From JAHEEM01 sp036396795 (GTDB lineage Bacteria > Pseudomonadota > Gammaproteobacteria > Steroidobacterales > Rariloculaceae), in the NCBI GenBank assembly GCA_036396795.1, contig DASWKF010000090.1, forward strand, positions 1-64,000: a stretch of DNA of 64,000 bases, given 5' to 3'. The notes under the pieces are model-generated. The model made no database searches, was not told the DNA's origin, and saw nothing but the letters and a program-made list of their open reading frames with translations. Below are positions 50,526 through 59,877 of the stretch, piece by piece. The position numbers and the translations under genes are program-made. Within the stretch, counting starts at the first letter, position 1; every line of letters starts with the position of its first letter.

Positions 50526-52136
50526 ATGGACGCTAGGAAGTTAGTCGCCTTGAGCACCGTCGTGCTGTTACTTGCGGGCTGTGACAGCGGTGACATCAAT
50601 CTGCAGCCGACGAATATCGACAACAGCACGAATACCGGCGGCGGCGGGGGCGGCGGAGGCGGCGGCGAAGGTCCCTGCGCGTCGTACACGACCCCGGGCG
50701 GAACATTGAGAGAGGGCGTTTCCGACGGTGAGGACTGCATCTATCCGTCGACATTCTCCAGCGCCACCAACCCCGTGAGAGTGGATCTGGACATTCCGCT
50801 GCTCGACAACGGCGGCGTGCATATCTTCCAGGACGTGCTCGCGATCGGCGCGAACGTGAGCTCCGGCACGGCCCCGGCCGGCGGCACGGGCCCGGTGCTG
50901 ACGATTGCACCCGGCAGCACGCTGGCGTTCAACGACGAATCGGACTACCTGGTCATCAATCGCGGCTCGCGGATCGTTGCTGACGGCACGCCGAGCACGC
51001 CGATCACGTTCACGAGCGTGACGGATGCCGTCCTGGGAACCGTCGGCCCCGAGGACGTGCAGCAGTGGGGCGGTGTCGTGATCAACGGCAACGGCATCAC
51101 CAACAACTGCACCGACGCACAGCGTGCGGCCGACGATTGTCACGTCGTCTCGGAAGGGCAACCGGTCCACTACGGCGGTGACGACAACGACGATAACTCG
51201 GGAATATTGCGCTATGTCGTCGTCAAGCACACGGGCTCGGAGGTCGCGCCCGACGACGAGCTCAACGGCATCACTTTCAATGCCGTCGGCTCGGGCACCG
51301 TCGTGAGCCACATCGAGACCTACAGCACCTACGACGACGGCATCGAGTTCTTCGGCGGCGCGGTCGACGTCGATCATTTCGTCGCCGTCTACGTCCGGGA
51401 CGACTCGATCGATTACTCCGACGGCTACATCGGCACGATCGACACCGCGCTCGTGGTGCAGGCGCAGATGGACGGCAACCGCTGCATCGAAGCCGACAAC
51501 ATCGGCGAGACGCGTGCGGCCGACGGTGTGCCGCTCGACACGGCGCCCTTGACCAACCCGACGATCACGAATCTGACTTGCGTGCTCAGCGTCCAGGACA
51601 TCGGCACGCACTCGGACACGTCGGAGGGTCCAACGCTGCGGCGCGGTCCGCAGATTCAGCTCGTGGACAGCATCGTTTTCGGCGCCTATGCCGACGATGT
51701 CGACGAGAACAGCGAATGTTTCGAGCTGGCCGAGGACAACGTGACCAACAACTGGGCACAGACCGGCGAATCGACGGTAACCAACTCGCTGTTCGCCTGC
51801 GAATTGGCGATACAGGGCAACGCGCTGCCGAACGGCGATACGCAGACCGAGTGGATTCTCGGCGCGAACCCGAGCACCAACGGCGCGGACTACAGCTTCA
51901 ACGCCGGTAACGTCGTGGTTCAGGAAGCCGATCTGTTCGCCAATGGCAACATCGTGATTCTCGATTCGTTCTATACCGCCACGGCCCTCGTCGACAATAA
52001 CGGTGATCCGATCGTGATGACGCCGGCCAGCGGCCAGCTCGGCGCCGTGACCCGCGACGACGACTGGACCGCGGATTGGACCTATGGGCTGCATCCCACG
52101 AATCAAGGGCAGGCTCTGTGGTTTGGCAATCCCTGA
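50526..52136 (+). CDS. Large secreted lipoprotein of unknown function, TonB-receptor partner
   Basis: The 536-residue protein has a lipoprotein signal (LVALSTVVLLLAGC, lipidated Cys near residue 19), a run of 11 Gly (about residues 39-50) as linker, and a domain rich in Asp, Val and Thr with regular beta-strand turns (VRVDLDIPLLDNGGVHIFQD, YLVINRGSRIVADGTPSTPI, GILRYVVVKHTGSEVAPDDE, THSDTSEGPTLRRGPQIQLV), consistent with a right-handed beta-helix. Four or more Cys lie in pairs (NNCTDAQRAADDC). Such lipoproteins precede TonB receptors and may capture a substrate at the surface. I do not recognise a named family with certainty. Confidence 0.75.
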   Translation: MDARKLVALSTVVLLLAGCDSGDINLQPTNIDNSTNTGGGGGGGGGGEGPCASYTTPGGTLREGVSDGEDCIYPSTFSSATNPVRVDLDIPLLDNGGVHIFQDVLAIGANVSSGTAPAGGTGPVLTIAPGSTLAFNDESDYLVINRGSRIVADGTPSTPITFTSVTDAVLGTVGPEDVQQWGGVVINGNGITNNCTDAQRAADDCHVVSEGQPVHYGGDDNDDNSGILRYVVVKHTGSEVAPDDELNGITFNAVGSGTVVSHIETYSTYDDGIEFFGGAVDVDHFVAVYVRDDSIDYSDGYIGTIDTALVVQAQMDGNRCIEADNIGETRAADGVPLDTAPLTNPTITNLTCVLSVQDIGTHSDTSEGPTLRRGPQIQLVDSIVFGAYADDVDENSECFELAEDNVTNNWAQTGESTVTNSLFACELAIQGNALPNGDTQTEWILGANPSTNGADYSFNAGNVVVQEADLFANGNIVILDSFYTATALVDNNGDPIVMTPASGQLGAVTRDDDWTADWTYGLHPTNQGQALWFGNP

Positions 52137-52247
52137 TCCAAAGAAAGAGCGCCGGGAGATCCCGAGCGCGAACGGGCGGCAGCGAGCTTCCAACGGCTCG
52201 CGGCCGGCTTGTTCGCGCGGCGCAACGAGAACACCAAGAGGATTGAG

Positions 52248-55022
52248 ATGAAAAGCCAAGTGACGAATGCAGTCGCGCGCTTTGCCGGGGTGGTGGCCTG
52301 CGGCATATTCGGTGTGACGGCAGTGCAAGCGCAGCAAGGGCAGCAACAGGACGCGCCTGCCGCCCAAGCCGCCGATGCGGTGGTTGAGGAAGTCGTCGTC
52401 GTCGGACGATTGCGGTCCACAGCCGTGGACGTCGTGCAGGAGAGAATCGAGCAGGAGGTCGTGACGGATTTCCTGAGCGCCGATCAAATATCGCGAACCG
52501 GCGACACCACGGTATCTCTGGCGTTGCGACGTATGCCCGGTCTTACGCTCGTCAACGATCAGTTCATCTATGTGCGCGGTCTCGGCGAACGATACTCGAG
52601 CACGTTGCTGAACAATGCGCAGGTGCCGTCCCCTGATCTGACGCGCAACGTGCTGCCGCTGGATATCTTTCCTTCCGAGATCGTCCAGGCGCTTTCGGTG
52701 CAGAAGAGCTACTCCCCGGACATGCCGGCGGCTTTCGGCGGCGGCAATGTCAATATCATCACCCGCGGAATCCCCGAAGGCCCGGTCTTTTCTATCGAGG
52801 TGGCATCGGGCATCAATTCGGTCAGTGACGACGACGGCTTGACCTACGCCGGTGGAGGCGACGATTCCCTCGGAACCGACGACGGCACGCGCGCTTTGGC
52901 CGCTGCGATTCAATCCGCAATTCAGGAATATCAAGGTCAAATCACCCCCGTGGGTATTTTCAACGGCCTGAGTCGGGACGGGAGCCCGCATTTGTTCGAG
53001 GAAGCGCAGGCTATAAATCGAGAATTGGCAACGTCGCTTTATCGAAACATCGATTTTCGGAACAAGTCGCTGGGGCCGGACGCCGGCCTGGAAGGTGCAT
53101 TGGGAAATCGGTGGTATTTCGGCGACGCGGAGGAATGGGAGTTCGGCGCGCTCGGATTGCTTTCCTATGACAACTCTTGGAGAAACCGCGAGCGCACCGT
53201 GCGCAACGTGCTGAATCCGGAAGAAGAGTTCTTCGTGCAGGAGCGGACGACGAGCCAAGTCTCGGCGACCGGTGTGTTGAACCTGGGCCTGAACTATACG
53301 GCCGACCATCAGATTTCCACGAGCAGCTTCTTCTTGAGAAACACCGAGGACGACGCCTCGGTCGCGACCGGGCACACGTTCAATTTTCAGCAGGAGTCGG
53401 GCCGTGGGTTCCGTGACTACCGTATCCGCTTCGAGGAGCGTGAGCTGACTTCCAATCAGATTCGCGGACACCACGTGGTGGGAGCCGATACGGCCGACAT
53501 ACTTGCGTTTCTGGATCGACCCCTCTTCCAAGGCCTGACTTACGATTGGTACTACTCCGATTCGACGGCCGAAACCGACATCCCCAGCGAGATCCTGGTC
53601 TCCGCCGAAGATCAGGTCGACGAGGACACGGGCGAAGTGCTGCAGACCTCTATCCGGTCGACGGGCTCGGCGGCCAACTACCGGTTCACCGACCTCCAGG
53701 ACGAGGTCGAGAGCTACGGCTGGGACCTGATGAAACCCCTGTCCGGGCAGAATATCGACGTCGAGCTCAGCGGCGGCTGGGATTATTCCCGCAAAGCCCG
53801 CAGCTACCTCCAGACCGAGCTCACACTCGGCACTACGTCGGCAGCAGCCGCTCCGATTCTCGTCGGCACGCCGGGTGGCGTGTTCACCGATGCCAATATC
53901 CTCGATCCCGTGAATCAATTTCGGCTCGGGATCGGGGGCATCGGCACCGAGAGCTACCTGGCGGCGCAGACGATCGAAGGCGCCTACGTCAAGTTCGACG
54001 CAATGGTGCGGGACAGCTGGCGGTTTTCCGGGGGCGTTCGTTGGGAGCAGTTCTACCAGGTATCGCTGCCCATCGATCCGCTACGTTTCGATGTCGATAC
54101 CGGTCAGACCGTTGTTCCGACCTCGTCGGGGGATCCCAACCAAAACGCAGAGAACTTGCTCCCCCTCCTATTCAAGGAAGATGAGCTCTATCCTGCCTTG
54201 TCGGCGACCTACATCAGGCCGAACTTTTGGGCGGAGACGTTTCAGCTTCGGGTCGGCGTAAGCGAGACCGTGGCGCGTCCGGATCTACGCGAAGTCTCTG
54301 AAGCGACCTACATCGATCCGTTGACGGAGGCGCGCGTGCGCGGCAGCGCGGGCTTGACGACGTCTCCCATATCTAATTTCGACGTCCGTGCGGAATGGTT
54401 CTTCGACAGTGGCGACAATTTCACGGTGTCCTTATTCTACAAGGATATACAAGACCCCATCGAGACCGCCGAAGGCGCGGGCAGCGACAACGACGTGTTC
54501 GTGACGTTCGTGAACGCCGAATCCGCGGAGATCACGGGCGTCGAGGTCGAATGGTTGTTGAATCTCGGGAGATTCGGCGATCGCTTGGGCAGCTGGGTGG
54601 AGCCGTTCTTCTTTTCCGGCAATGTCACGCTGAGCGACTCCGAGCTCGTGGTCGGAGACGTCGGCCTGGATCTGACCAACCCTGTCAGGCCGGTCGGCGG
54701 ACATTCGGAGTACGTTGCAAACCTGCAGCTCGGCTTCGATTCTGCCAACGGCGCGCACAGCTGGTCGCTGGCCTACAATACTTTCGGCGAGCGGCTTTTT
54801 TTCGCCGGAAGAAACGGCGCGCAGGATACCTATGAGCAGCCGTTCGACTCGCTGGATTTTATTTACACCTTCTATCCTACCGAAAGGCTCAGCTTGAAGT
54901 TCCGGCTGCAGAATATTCTCGACGAGCAATTGGAGCTCGTGCAGGCCGGCGTGCCGATTCTCGAGCAAGAAGTCGGCGCGACGGCCAAATTCGAGCTCAA
55001 GTGGGACCTGAGTAGCAACTAG
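52248..55022 (+). CDS. TonB-dependent outer-membrane receptor
   Basis: The 924-residue protein has a signal peptide (GVVACGIFGVTAVQA-QQ), a TonB-box-like stretch VVEEVVVVGR, a plug domain (DFLSADQISRTGDTTVSLAL, RRMPGLTLVNDQFIYVRGLG, ERYSSTLLNNAQVPSPD, IVQALSVQKSYSPDMPAAFG, GGNVNIITRG) and a 22-strand barrel to the C-terminal Asn. It imports a substrate driven by TonB. The ATG 52248 with GAGG before it is preferred over 52209. It is 111 bp after the lipoprotein stop and likely co-transcribed. The substrate may be a phosphorus compound if the Pho-like box is real. Confidence 0.9.
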   Translation: MKSQVTNAVARFAGVVACGIFGVTAVQAQQGQQQDAPAAQAADAVVEEVVVVGRLRSTAVDVVQERIEQEVVTDFLSADQISRTGDTTVSLALRRMPGLTLVNDQFIYVRGLGERYSSTLLNNAQVPSPDLTRNVLPLDIFPSEIVQALSVQKSYSPDMPAAFGGGNVNIITRGIPEGPVFSIEVASGINSVSDDDGLTYAGGGDDSLGTDDGTRALAAAIQSAIQEYQGQITPVGIFNGLSRDGSPHLFEEAQAINRELATSLYRNIDFRNKSLGPDAGLEGALGNRWYFGDAEEWEFGALGLLSYDNSWRNRERTVRNVLNPEEEFFVQERTTSQVSATGVLNLGLNYTADHQISTSSFFLRNTEDDASVATGHTFNFQQESGRGFRDYRIRFEERELTSNQIRGHHVVGADTADILAFLDRPLFQGLTYDWYYSDSTAETDIPSEILVSAEDQVDEDTGEVLQTSIRSTGSAANYRFTDLQDEVESYGWDLMKPLSGQNIDVELSGGWDYSRKARSYLQTELTLGTTSAAAAPILVGTPGGVFTDANILDPVNQFRLGIGGIGTESYLAAQTIEGAYVKFDAMVRDSWRFSGGVRWEQFYQVSLPIDPLRFDVDTGQTVVPTSSGDPNQNAENLLPLLFKEDELYPALSATYIRPNFWAETFQLRVGVSETVARPDLREVSEATYIDPLTEARVRGSAGLTTSPISNFDVRAEWFFDSGDNFTVSLFYKDIQDPIETAEGAGSDNDVFVTFVNAESAEITGVEVEWLLNLGRFGDRLGSWVEPFFFSGNVTLSDSELVVGDVGLDLTNPVRPVGGHSEYVANLQLGFDSANGAHSWSLAYNTFGERLFFAGRNGAQDTYEQPFDSLDFIYTFYPTERLSLKFRLQNILDEQLELVQAGVPILEQEVGATAKFELKWDLSSN

Positions 55023-55034
55023 GGTGAGGAAACC

Positions 55035-55052
55035 CGGCGCCTTCCGGCGCCG
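55035..55052. terminator. Hairpin between convergent genes
   Basis: CGGCGCC (55035-55041), loop TTCC, GGCGCCG (55046-55052) forms a strong GC stem between the TonB receptor gene and the converging acr3 gene. There is no T-tract on either strand, so it may act with Rho or simply protect RNA ends. Confidence 0.4.
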
Positions 55053-55087
55053 CAGCGATGCGCGCCCGGCACACGGAAGTGCCGTGC

Positions 55088-56140
55088 TCAGCCGCTCCTG
55101 AGCGCGGCCGATTCGTACCAGCCCTTGCTGCGGTTGACGATCGCGACCACCGAGAGCATCACCGGCACCTCGATGAGCACGCCGACGACGGTTGCGAGCG
55201 CCGCGCCGGACTGCAAGCCGAACAGGCTGATCGCGGCCGCCACCGCGAGCTCGAAAAAGTTACTTGCGCCGATCAGCGCCGACGGCGCAGCGACGCAATG
55301 GGCGACCCCGAGCCTGCGGTTGAGCCAGTAGGCCAACCCTGAATTGAAATAGACCTGGATCAGGATCGGCACCGCGAGCATCGCGATGACCAGGGGCTGC
55401 GCGAGAATCTGCGCGCCCTGAAAGCTGAACAGCAGCACCAGCGTCGCCAGCAGCGCGATCAGCGACAGCGGCTGCAGGACGCTCAACGTCCTGCTCAAAC
55501 CGGCGATTCCGCGCGTCGACAGCATTCGGCGGCGCCATAACTGCGACACGACGACGGGAATGACGATATACAAGCCGACCGAAAGCAGCAGCGTCTGCCA
55601 CGGCACCGTGATCGACGAAAGCCCCAGCAGCAAGCCGACGATGGGCGCGAAGGCGACGACCATGATCGTGTCGTTGAGCGCGACTTGCGACAAGGTAAAA
55701 TTCGGCTCGCCGTTCGACAGGTTGCTCCAGACGAAGACCATCGCCGTGCACGGTGCCGCGGCGAGCAGGATCAGTCCGGCGATATAGGAGTCGATCTGCT
55801 CCGCCGGCAGCCAGGGGGCGAACAGCCCGCGAATGAAGAGCCAGCCCAGAAGCGCCATCGAGAACGGCTTCACGGCCCAGTTGACGAACAGCGTCACGCC
55901 GATGCCTTTCCAGTGCTGGCGGAGCTCGGTCAGGGCGCCGAAGTCGACCTTGAGCAGCATCGGAATGATCATGAGCCAGATGAGCACCGCGACCGGCAGA
56001 TTGACGCTCGCGACCTCGAGCCCGCCCAGGAATTGAAACGGGCCCGGCACCCATTGACCGAGCGCGATGCCCGCGATGATGCAAAGAAATACCCACAGCG
56101 TCAGATAGCGCTCGAAGACGCTCATGCTCGGGGCAGCCAT
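55088..56140 (-). CDS. acr3: ACR3-type arsenite efflux pump
   Basis: The 350-residue membrane protein with ten hydrophobic segments matches ACR3: YLTLWVFLCIIAGIALGQWV, PVAVLIWLMIIPMLLKVDFG, LLAAAPCTAMVFVWSNLSNG with the conserved Cys required for arsenite transport, and FNSGLAYWLNRRLGVAHCVA, APSALIGASNFFELAVAAAI. It extrudes As(III) using the proton motive force. It is 8 bp after arsR in the same direction. No arsC lies in the window. Confidence 0.94.
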   Translation of the reverse strand: MAAPSMSVFERYLTLWVFLCIIAGIALGQWVPGPFQFLGGLEVASVNLPVAVLIWLMIIPMLLKVDFGALTELRQHWKGIGVTLFVNWAVKPFSMALLGWLFIRGLFAPWLPAEQIDSYIAGLILLAAAPCTAMVFVWSNLSNGEPNFTLSQVALNDTIMVVAFAPIVGLLLGLSSITVPWQTLLLSVGLYIVIPVVVSQLWRRRMLSTRGIAGLSRTLSVLQPLSLIALLATLVLLFSFQGAQILAQPLVIAMLAVPILIQVYFNSGLAYWLNRRLGVAHCVAAPSALIGASNFFELAVAAAISLFGLQSGAALATVVGVLIEVPVMLSVVAIVNRSKGWYESAALRSG

Positions 56141-56147
56141 CGCAGAA

Positions 56148-56480
56148 TCAGCAAGCGCACTTGATGACGTCGAACAGCGGCTCGCAGATCGCTTGGTCGC
56201 CGCGGCAACAGTCTTCGAGCAGATACGCCAGCAGTGCCTGCATGCCGGCGTAGTCGGCGCGGCAGCGGATGACCCGGCCCTCGCGGTCGCGACGGATCAG
56301 GCCGGCGCGCGCCAAGGCGCCGAGGTGAGTCGACAGCGTGTTCTGCACCACGCCGAGCCTGCTCGCGATCTCACCGGCCGGCATGCCTTCGGGCCCCGAC
56401 TGCACCAGCAGGCGAAAGACATCCAGACGAGTCGCGTGCGCGAGCGCCGAGAGCGCTTCCAGGGCCTGTGCCTTGTCCAT
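56148..56480 (-). CDS. arsR: ArsR-family metalloregulator
   Basis: The 110-residue winged-helix repressor has ALSALAHATRLDVFRLLVQS, GEIASRLGVVQNTLSTHLGA and LARAGLIRRDREGRVIRCRA. The C-terminus holds a cluster of Cys (EDCCRGDQAICEPLFDVIKCAC), likely the As(III) sensing site, as in ArsR types with C-terminal thiolates rather than the ELCVCDL helix. ATG 56480 is used because the operator (56481-56508) begins right before it. It represses acr3. Confidence 0.92.
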   Translation of the reverse strand: MDKAQALEALSALAHATRLDVFRLLVQSGPEGMPAGEIASRLGVVQNTLSTHLGALARAGLIRRDREGRVIRCRADYAGMQALLAYLLEDCCRGDQAICEPLFDVIKCAC

Positions 56481-56508
56481 ATATCGATAATTCCCGATAT
56501 ATCGATAT
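56481..56508. promoter_or_regulatory. ArsR operator palindrome
   Basis: ATATCGATA (56481-56489), ten bases, and TATCGATAT (56500-56508) form a perfect inverted repeat touching the arsR start codon. Its AT-rich half-sites contrast with the GC-rich surroundings and suit dimeric ArsR binding. Confidence 0.75.
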
Positions 56509-56602
56509 GAGTCAATCCCGGGCAGCCCGTTGCGCCCATGGACAGCCCGCGGGGTCCCGGGCGACACTGCGCCTCCACCAAGGCCAGATCGAGGGTTACG
56601 CC

Positions 56603-57283
56603 ATGAAGCTCTATTCGAATCCGGTCTCGACCGCGTCCCGGCCGGTCATCCAATTCTGCATCGATGCCAAGATCGACTGTGAGTTCGTGGTCGTCGATCT
56701 CATGAAAGGCGAGCAGCGCAAGCTGCCCTTTGCCGAGTTGAATCCGAACTGTCTGGTGCCCGCGCTCGAGGACGGCGACTTCGTGCTGACGGAAAGCTCG
56801 GCGATTCTCAAGTACCTGGCAGAGAAGGCCGGGCATCCGGCCTATCCCAAGGACCTCAGGGCACGCGCCCGCGTCAACGAGCTCATGGATTGGTTCAACA
56901 CGGGGTTCTACCGGGAATACGGCTATCATCTGATCTATCCGCAGCTGTTCCCGCATCACAAGCGGCCGAGCGAGGAAGCTCAGACGGCAACCTTGAACTG
57001 GGGAAAAGACAAGGCCTGCGCGTCGCTGAAGGTTCTCAACGACCACTATCTCGCCGGCGGGCGCAAGTATCTCTGTGGAAGCGAGCCCACGATCGCCGAT
57101 TATTTCGGCGCCGCGATCGTCTCCCTCGGCGAGCTCATCGGGGTGAGCCTGAAGGGCTACCCGAACGTGCAAGGCTGGCTCGCCGCCATGAAGGCGCGGC
57201 CGTCCTGGAGCGAAGCCAACGCCGTATTCGACGGTTTCGCCGCCTCTCTCAAGGGTCAGCGTTTCGTCTCGATCGGCGCCTGA
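56603..57283 (+). CDS. Glutathione S-transferase family protein
   Basis: The 226-residue protein has an N-terminal thioredoxin-like domain (MKLYSNPVSTASRPVIQFCI, LNPNCLVPALEDGDFVLTES, SAILKYLAEKAG) and an all-helical C-terminal domain (GTTIADYFGAAIV-like region, ACASLKVLNDHYLAGGRKYL, PNVQGWLAAMKARPSWSEAN). The SxxxRP and ESSAIL elements fit theta-like GSTs. Substrate unknown. It starts at ATG 56603, divergent from arsR, though a link to arsenic is only positional. Confidence 0.88.
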   Translation: MKLYSNPVSTASRPVIQFCIDAKIDCEFVVVDLMKGEQRKLPFAELNPNCLVPALEDGDFVLTESSAILKYLAEKAGHPAYPKDLRARARVNELMDWFNTGFYREYGYHLIYPQLFPHHKRPSEEAQTATLNWGKDKACASLKVLNDHYLAGGRKYLCGSEPTIADYFGAAIVSLGELIGVSLKGYPNVQGWLAAMKARPSWSEANAVFDGFAASLKGQRFVSIGA

Positions 57284-57310
57284 AGAGCGGCGCCGCCGAA
57301 CGGATCCTCC

Positions 57311-58339
57311 TCAGCGCACGGCGATCGGGCGCACGGGCGAGCCCGTCGCACCCTTGATGCGCTCGGTCAAGGCGAGGAACAGGAACTCGTAGACCTCATC
57401 GCGGGCGAGCTCATCGAACACCATGTTCTCGATCATCGAGATACCTTCGCTGCGAAACAGGATGTGGTGCACGATGACGTCAGCGTCGGGCCGCGGCCGC
57501 ACCTCGACGCAGCACGAGTCGGCGCCGACGACCGCGATTTTGCGCTCCACGAGCCAGTGCGCGACCTCGCCGCCAATACCCGGCGAGCCTTCGTTTTCCC
57601 CGCGGCCGACGTAGGAGTCGTTGTACTTCGAGGGATTGCCCCAGTTGCCCGACCAGCCATAGTTCAGAAGCACCGCGTCGCCGGGCTCGATGGTGCTCTC
57701 GCTCATGCCTTGGCGCGCGAGCGCGCCGCGCACGTCGGCGAGCGTGATCTCGTAGGCGGCGGGCAAGGTGTCGACGCCCTTGTAGGCGGCGATGTCGAGC
57801 AGGATGCCGCGCGTGATGAACGGTTTCACGTGCTCGGCGCCGAGGGCCTCGAGACCGCCCAGACCGCGGTTGCGCCCGGTCAGCTCCTCCTCCGTGAAAC
57901 CGTTGTAGAACACGGTCTTGAACGAGCCGTCGGCCATCCGGACGTTCTCGCCCTGATGGCCGAGCGCATCCCATTGCGTGCCCATCTGCCCGATGTAGCC
58001 GGTGAAGTATTCCGAATGGACGGCGCCGCCTTCCTCGCTCGTCGGCGTCTGCCCCGGTATCGTAGCGAGATACCACGGCCGTTCCCCGTACAACGGCATG
58101 CCCTGCTCGTAGATATGCCCGAGCTCATAGGCCTGGCCCGTGCGCGGCAGCGACAAGGCGGCGAGTATCTTCTCCGGCGTCACATAATTGGATGCGCCGG
58201 CCTGATCGTCGGGGCCGTGCGGGGACGGCCACCACGGCCCCTGCTCGCGTGTTTGTGCGCCTGCGTTCGCCAAGGCCAGAATCATGCCGCCGGCCGCCGC
58301 CGCGGCCGCTATCGATCTCATGCTGATGCTGTGGAACAT
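57311..58339 (-). CDS. Secreted cyclase-family protein with altered metal motif
   Basis: The 342-residue protein has a signal peptide (SIAAAAAAGGMILALANAGA-QT) and a cyclase/kynurenine formamidase-like fold: GHIYEQGMPLYGERPWYL, then YFTGYIGQMGTQWDALGHQG, GAEHVKPFITRGILLDIAAY, LARQGMSESTIEPGDAVLLN and VVGADSCCVEVRPRPDADVI, VHHILFR. In typical members the metal motif reads HxGTHxDxxxH; here it is MGTQWDALGH, so the first His and the next His are missing (Gln and Met in their places). It may use another metal set or have other activity. The start MFHSISMR follows GGGAGG. Confidence 0.8.
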   Translation of the reverse strand: MFHSISMRSIAAAAAAGGMILALANAGAQTREQGPWWPSPHGPDDQAGASNYVTPEKILAALSLPRTGQAYELGHIYEQGMPLYGERPWYLATIPGQTPTSEEGGAVHSEYFTGYIGQMGTQWDALGHQGENVRMADGSFKTVFYNGFTEEELTGRNRGLGGLEALGAEHVKPFITRGILLDIAAYKGVDTLPAAYEITLADVRGALARQGMSESTIEPGDAVLLNYGWSGNWGNPSKYNDSYVGRGENEGSPGIGGEVAHWLVERKIAVVGADSCCVEVRPRPDADVIVHHILFRSEGISMIENMVFDELARDEVYEFLFLALTERIKGATGSPVRPIAVR

Positions 58340-58670
58340 AATGCCTCCCGGCGCGGTCTTATGGGTTGTTTTGCGGCCGCCGCTCCGCTGTGCGCGCGCG
58401 TTTTGTTGCAGATTAAGCGAAATTGGCGCCGGCTGCATCTAAGGCTTAGACCGGGTCGAGACGGCGTAGCGAGTACGAATTCGGATGAAAACCGCAACGC
58501 CGAACGGTAAAATTTACCGGACTGCGCGGCCGAGCTCGCGGCCGCGGTGCCCGTGCGAGGCCGCCAGGCGCTGCGGAGCCGGCTCGAGATAAAGCAACCG
58601 GCGGTGCTAAGCCAAAAGCCGCGGGTATTTTTGCCAGGAGATTTCAGGAGCTGCCGAGCTCTGGGAGACA
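58340..58670. other. Intergenic region between divergent secreted-protein genes
   Basis: This 331-bp GC-rich interval separates the cyclase-family gene (minus) and the gene at 58671 (plus). It should contain both promoters and ribosome sites (GGGAGG for the cyclase gene; GGGAGACA for the other). No convincing ORF, repeat or hairpin with T-tract was found. Confidence 0.5.
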
Positions 58671-59357
58671 ATGATGCGCTTCATGCAAGTGTTCTTCGCC
58701 GGTACTGTCTTGTGTTGCGCCGTGCCGTCGTGGGCGCAGGGGGAATGGATCACCTACACGAGCATGGAGGACAACTTCCGCGTGCACGTTCCCGGTGAGT
58801 TCAGGATCGAGGAGACTACCTGGGATTCGGAATACGGCGCCGTCATGCCGGCCCGAACCTATCTCTACGAGCACGGCGACGGCAGCACGTACAAGGTCAC
58901 GGTCGTCGATTACACCGACGCGCAACGCCTGCACGCCGAGCGCGCGGGGCGCACCGAAGCGGACTACATCGACATCTATTGGGAAGTCGACATACGCGCC
59001 TCCGTGACCTACGCTGCAAGCTTGCTGCGGCAACGCCCCGGCGAAGTGACCTTCGACGCCTACCACTACATCGACCGCGTCGAAGGCGAGCAGATCCAGA
59101 TGACGAATCCCGATCAGACGCGTACCTACGCGGCGATCTACTTGCACAACAGCAAGCTCTACGTCTTCGAGGCGACCGTCTCGCCGCGCACGCCGCCACC
59201 GGGATTTTTCCAGCAATCACTCGAGTTCGTCGACGACAACGGCGATCGAGTTCGTTACGAGAATTTTGCCGACGCGCCCAAGGTCGCGAATGCGCCGGAC
59301 CGGGCACGTCGTCGAGAGCTGCGTGAGCTGCGCGACCAGCAGAGCCAGCCGAACTAA
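58671..59357 (+). CDS. Secreted protein of unknown function
   Basis: The 228-residue protein has a signal peptide (FMQVFFAGTVLCCAVPSWA-QG) and a mature part starting WITYTSMEDNFRVHVPGEFR, IEETTWDSEYGAVMPARTYL, with YHYIDRVEGEQIQMTNPDQT and RTYAAIYLHNSKLYVFEATV. The beta-rich opening resembles small PsbP/DUF1795-like lipocone folds seen in periplasmic proteins, but I am not sure. The C-terminus is basic (RARRRELRELRDQQSQ). It precedes a DUF6152 gene by 104 bp. Confidence 0.65.
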   Translation: MMRFMQVFFAGTVLCCAVPSWAQGEWITYTSMEDNFRVHVPGEFRIEETTWDSEYGAVMPARTYLYEHGDGSTYKVTVVDYTDAQRLHAERAGRTEADYIDIYWEVDIRASVTYAASLLRQRPGEVTFDAYHYIDRVEGEQIQMTNPDQTRTYAAIYLHNSKLYVFEATVSPRTPPPGFFQQSLEFVDDNGDRVRYENFADAPKVANAPDRARRRELRELRDQQSQPN

Positions 59358-59461
59358 GCAGGAGATCCGCGACGCATGCTCGAGCGGCGTCGATCGACGA
59401 TTTTGGAAATCACATGAAAACGAGCGCACTGCGCATCGCTTAGACATTCTAGGAGGATGGG

Positions 59462-59833
59462 ATGAGAATGAAGTTATTGACTGCCGCCGCCATCGCGGCA
59501 GGTGTGATCGCGCTGCCGAGCTGGGCGCATCATTCCCACGGCAACTACCAGATGACCGAGTACACGACCCTGCTGGGCAAGGTGACGGAGGTTCACTGGG
59601 TGAACCCGCACGTTTGGATCTACGTGGAAGTGACCGACGCTAGCGGTGAGTCTGCCGTCTGGGCGCTGGAATCGGCCGGCGCGGGTGGGCTGCAACGCCA
59701 AGGAATCACCAAGGAAATGATTGAGCCCGGAAGCACCATCTCGGTTCGCTGTCATCAGCTCAGGGACGGGTCCAACGGTTGTCTGCTGGGGTTCCTGACC
59801 CCTGAAGGCGGTGAAGAGCGCGAGTGGGATTGA
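59462..59833 (+). CDS. DUF6152-family secreted protein
   Basis: The 123-residue protein has a signal peptide (LLTAAAIAAGVIALPSWA-HH), the His-His mature start, and GKVTEVHWVNPHVWIYVEVT with the NPH motif; ALESAGAGGLQRQGITKEMI and RCHQLRDGSNGCLLGFLTPE follow. The latter contains two Cys that may form a disulfide, absent in the two other DUF6152 proteins. GGAGG lies before the ATG. Third DUF6152 member in the window. Function unknown. Confidence 0.82.
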   Translation: MRMKLLTAAAIAAGVIALPSWAHHSHGNYQMTEYTTLLGKVTEVHWVNPHVWIYVEVTDASGESAVWALESAGAGGLQRQGITKEMIEPGSTISVRCHQLRDGSNGCLLGFLTPEGGEEREWD

Positions 59834-59877
59834 TCCAATCGCCACGCGCAACGAGTACTTTTAAGGAGTAGAACAAT

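Noticed and set aside
50568..53918. Long minus-strand open frame (over 1100 codons) opposite the lipoprotein and TonB receptor genes
   Set aside because: Its translation is Arg/Val/His-rich without domains, and it is antisense to two genes with signal peptides and recognised domains; GC-rich DNA keeps such frames open.
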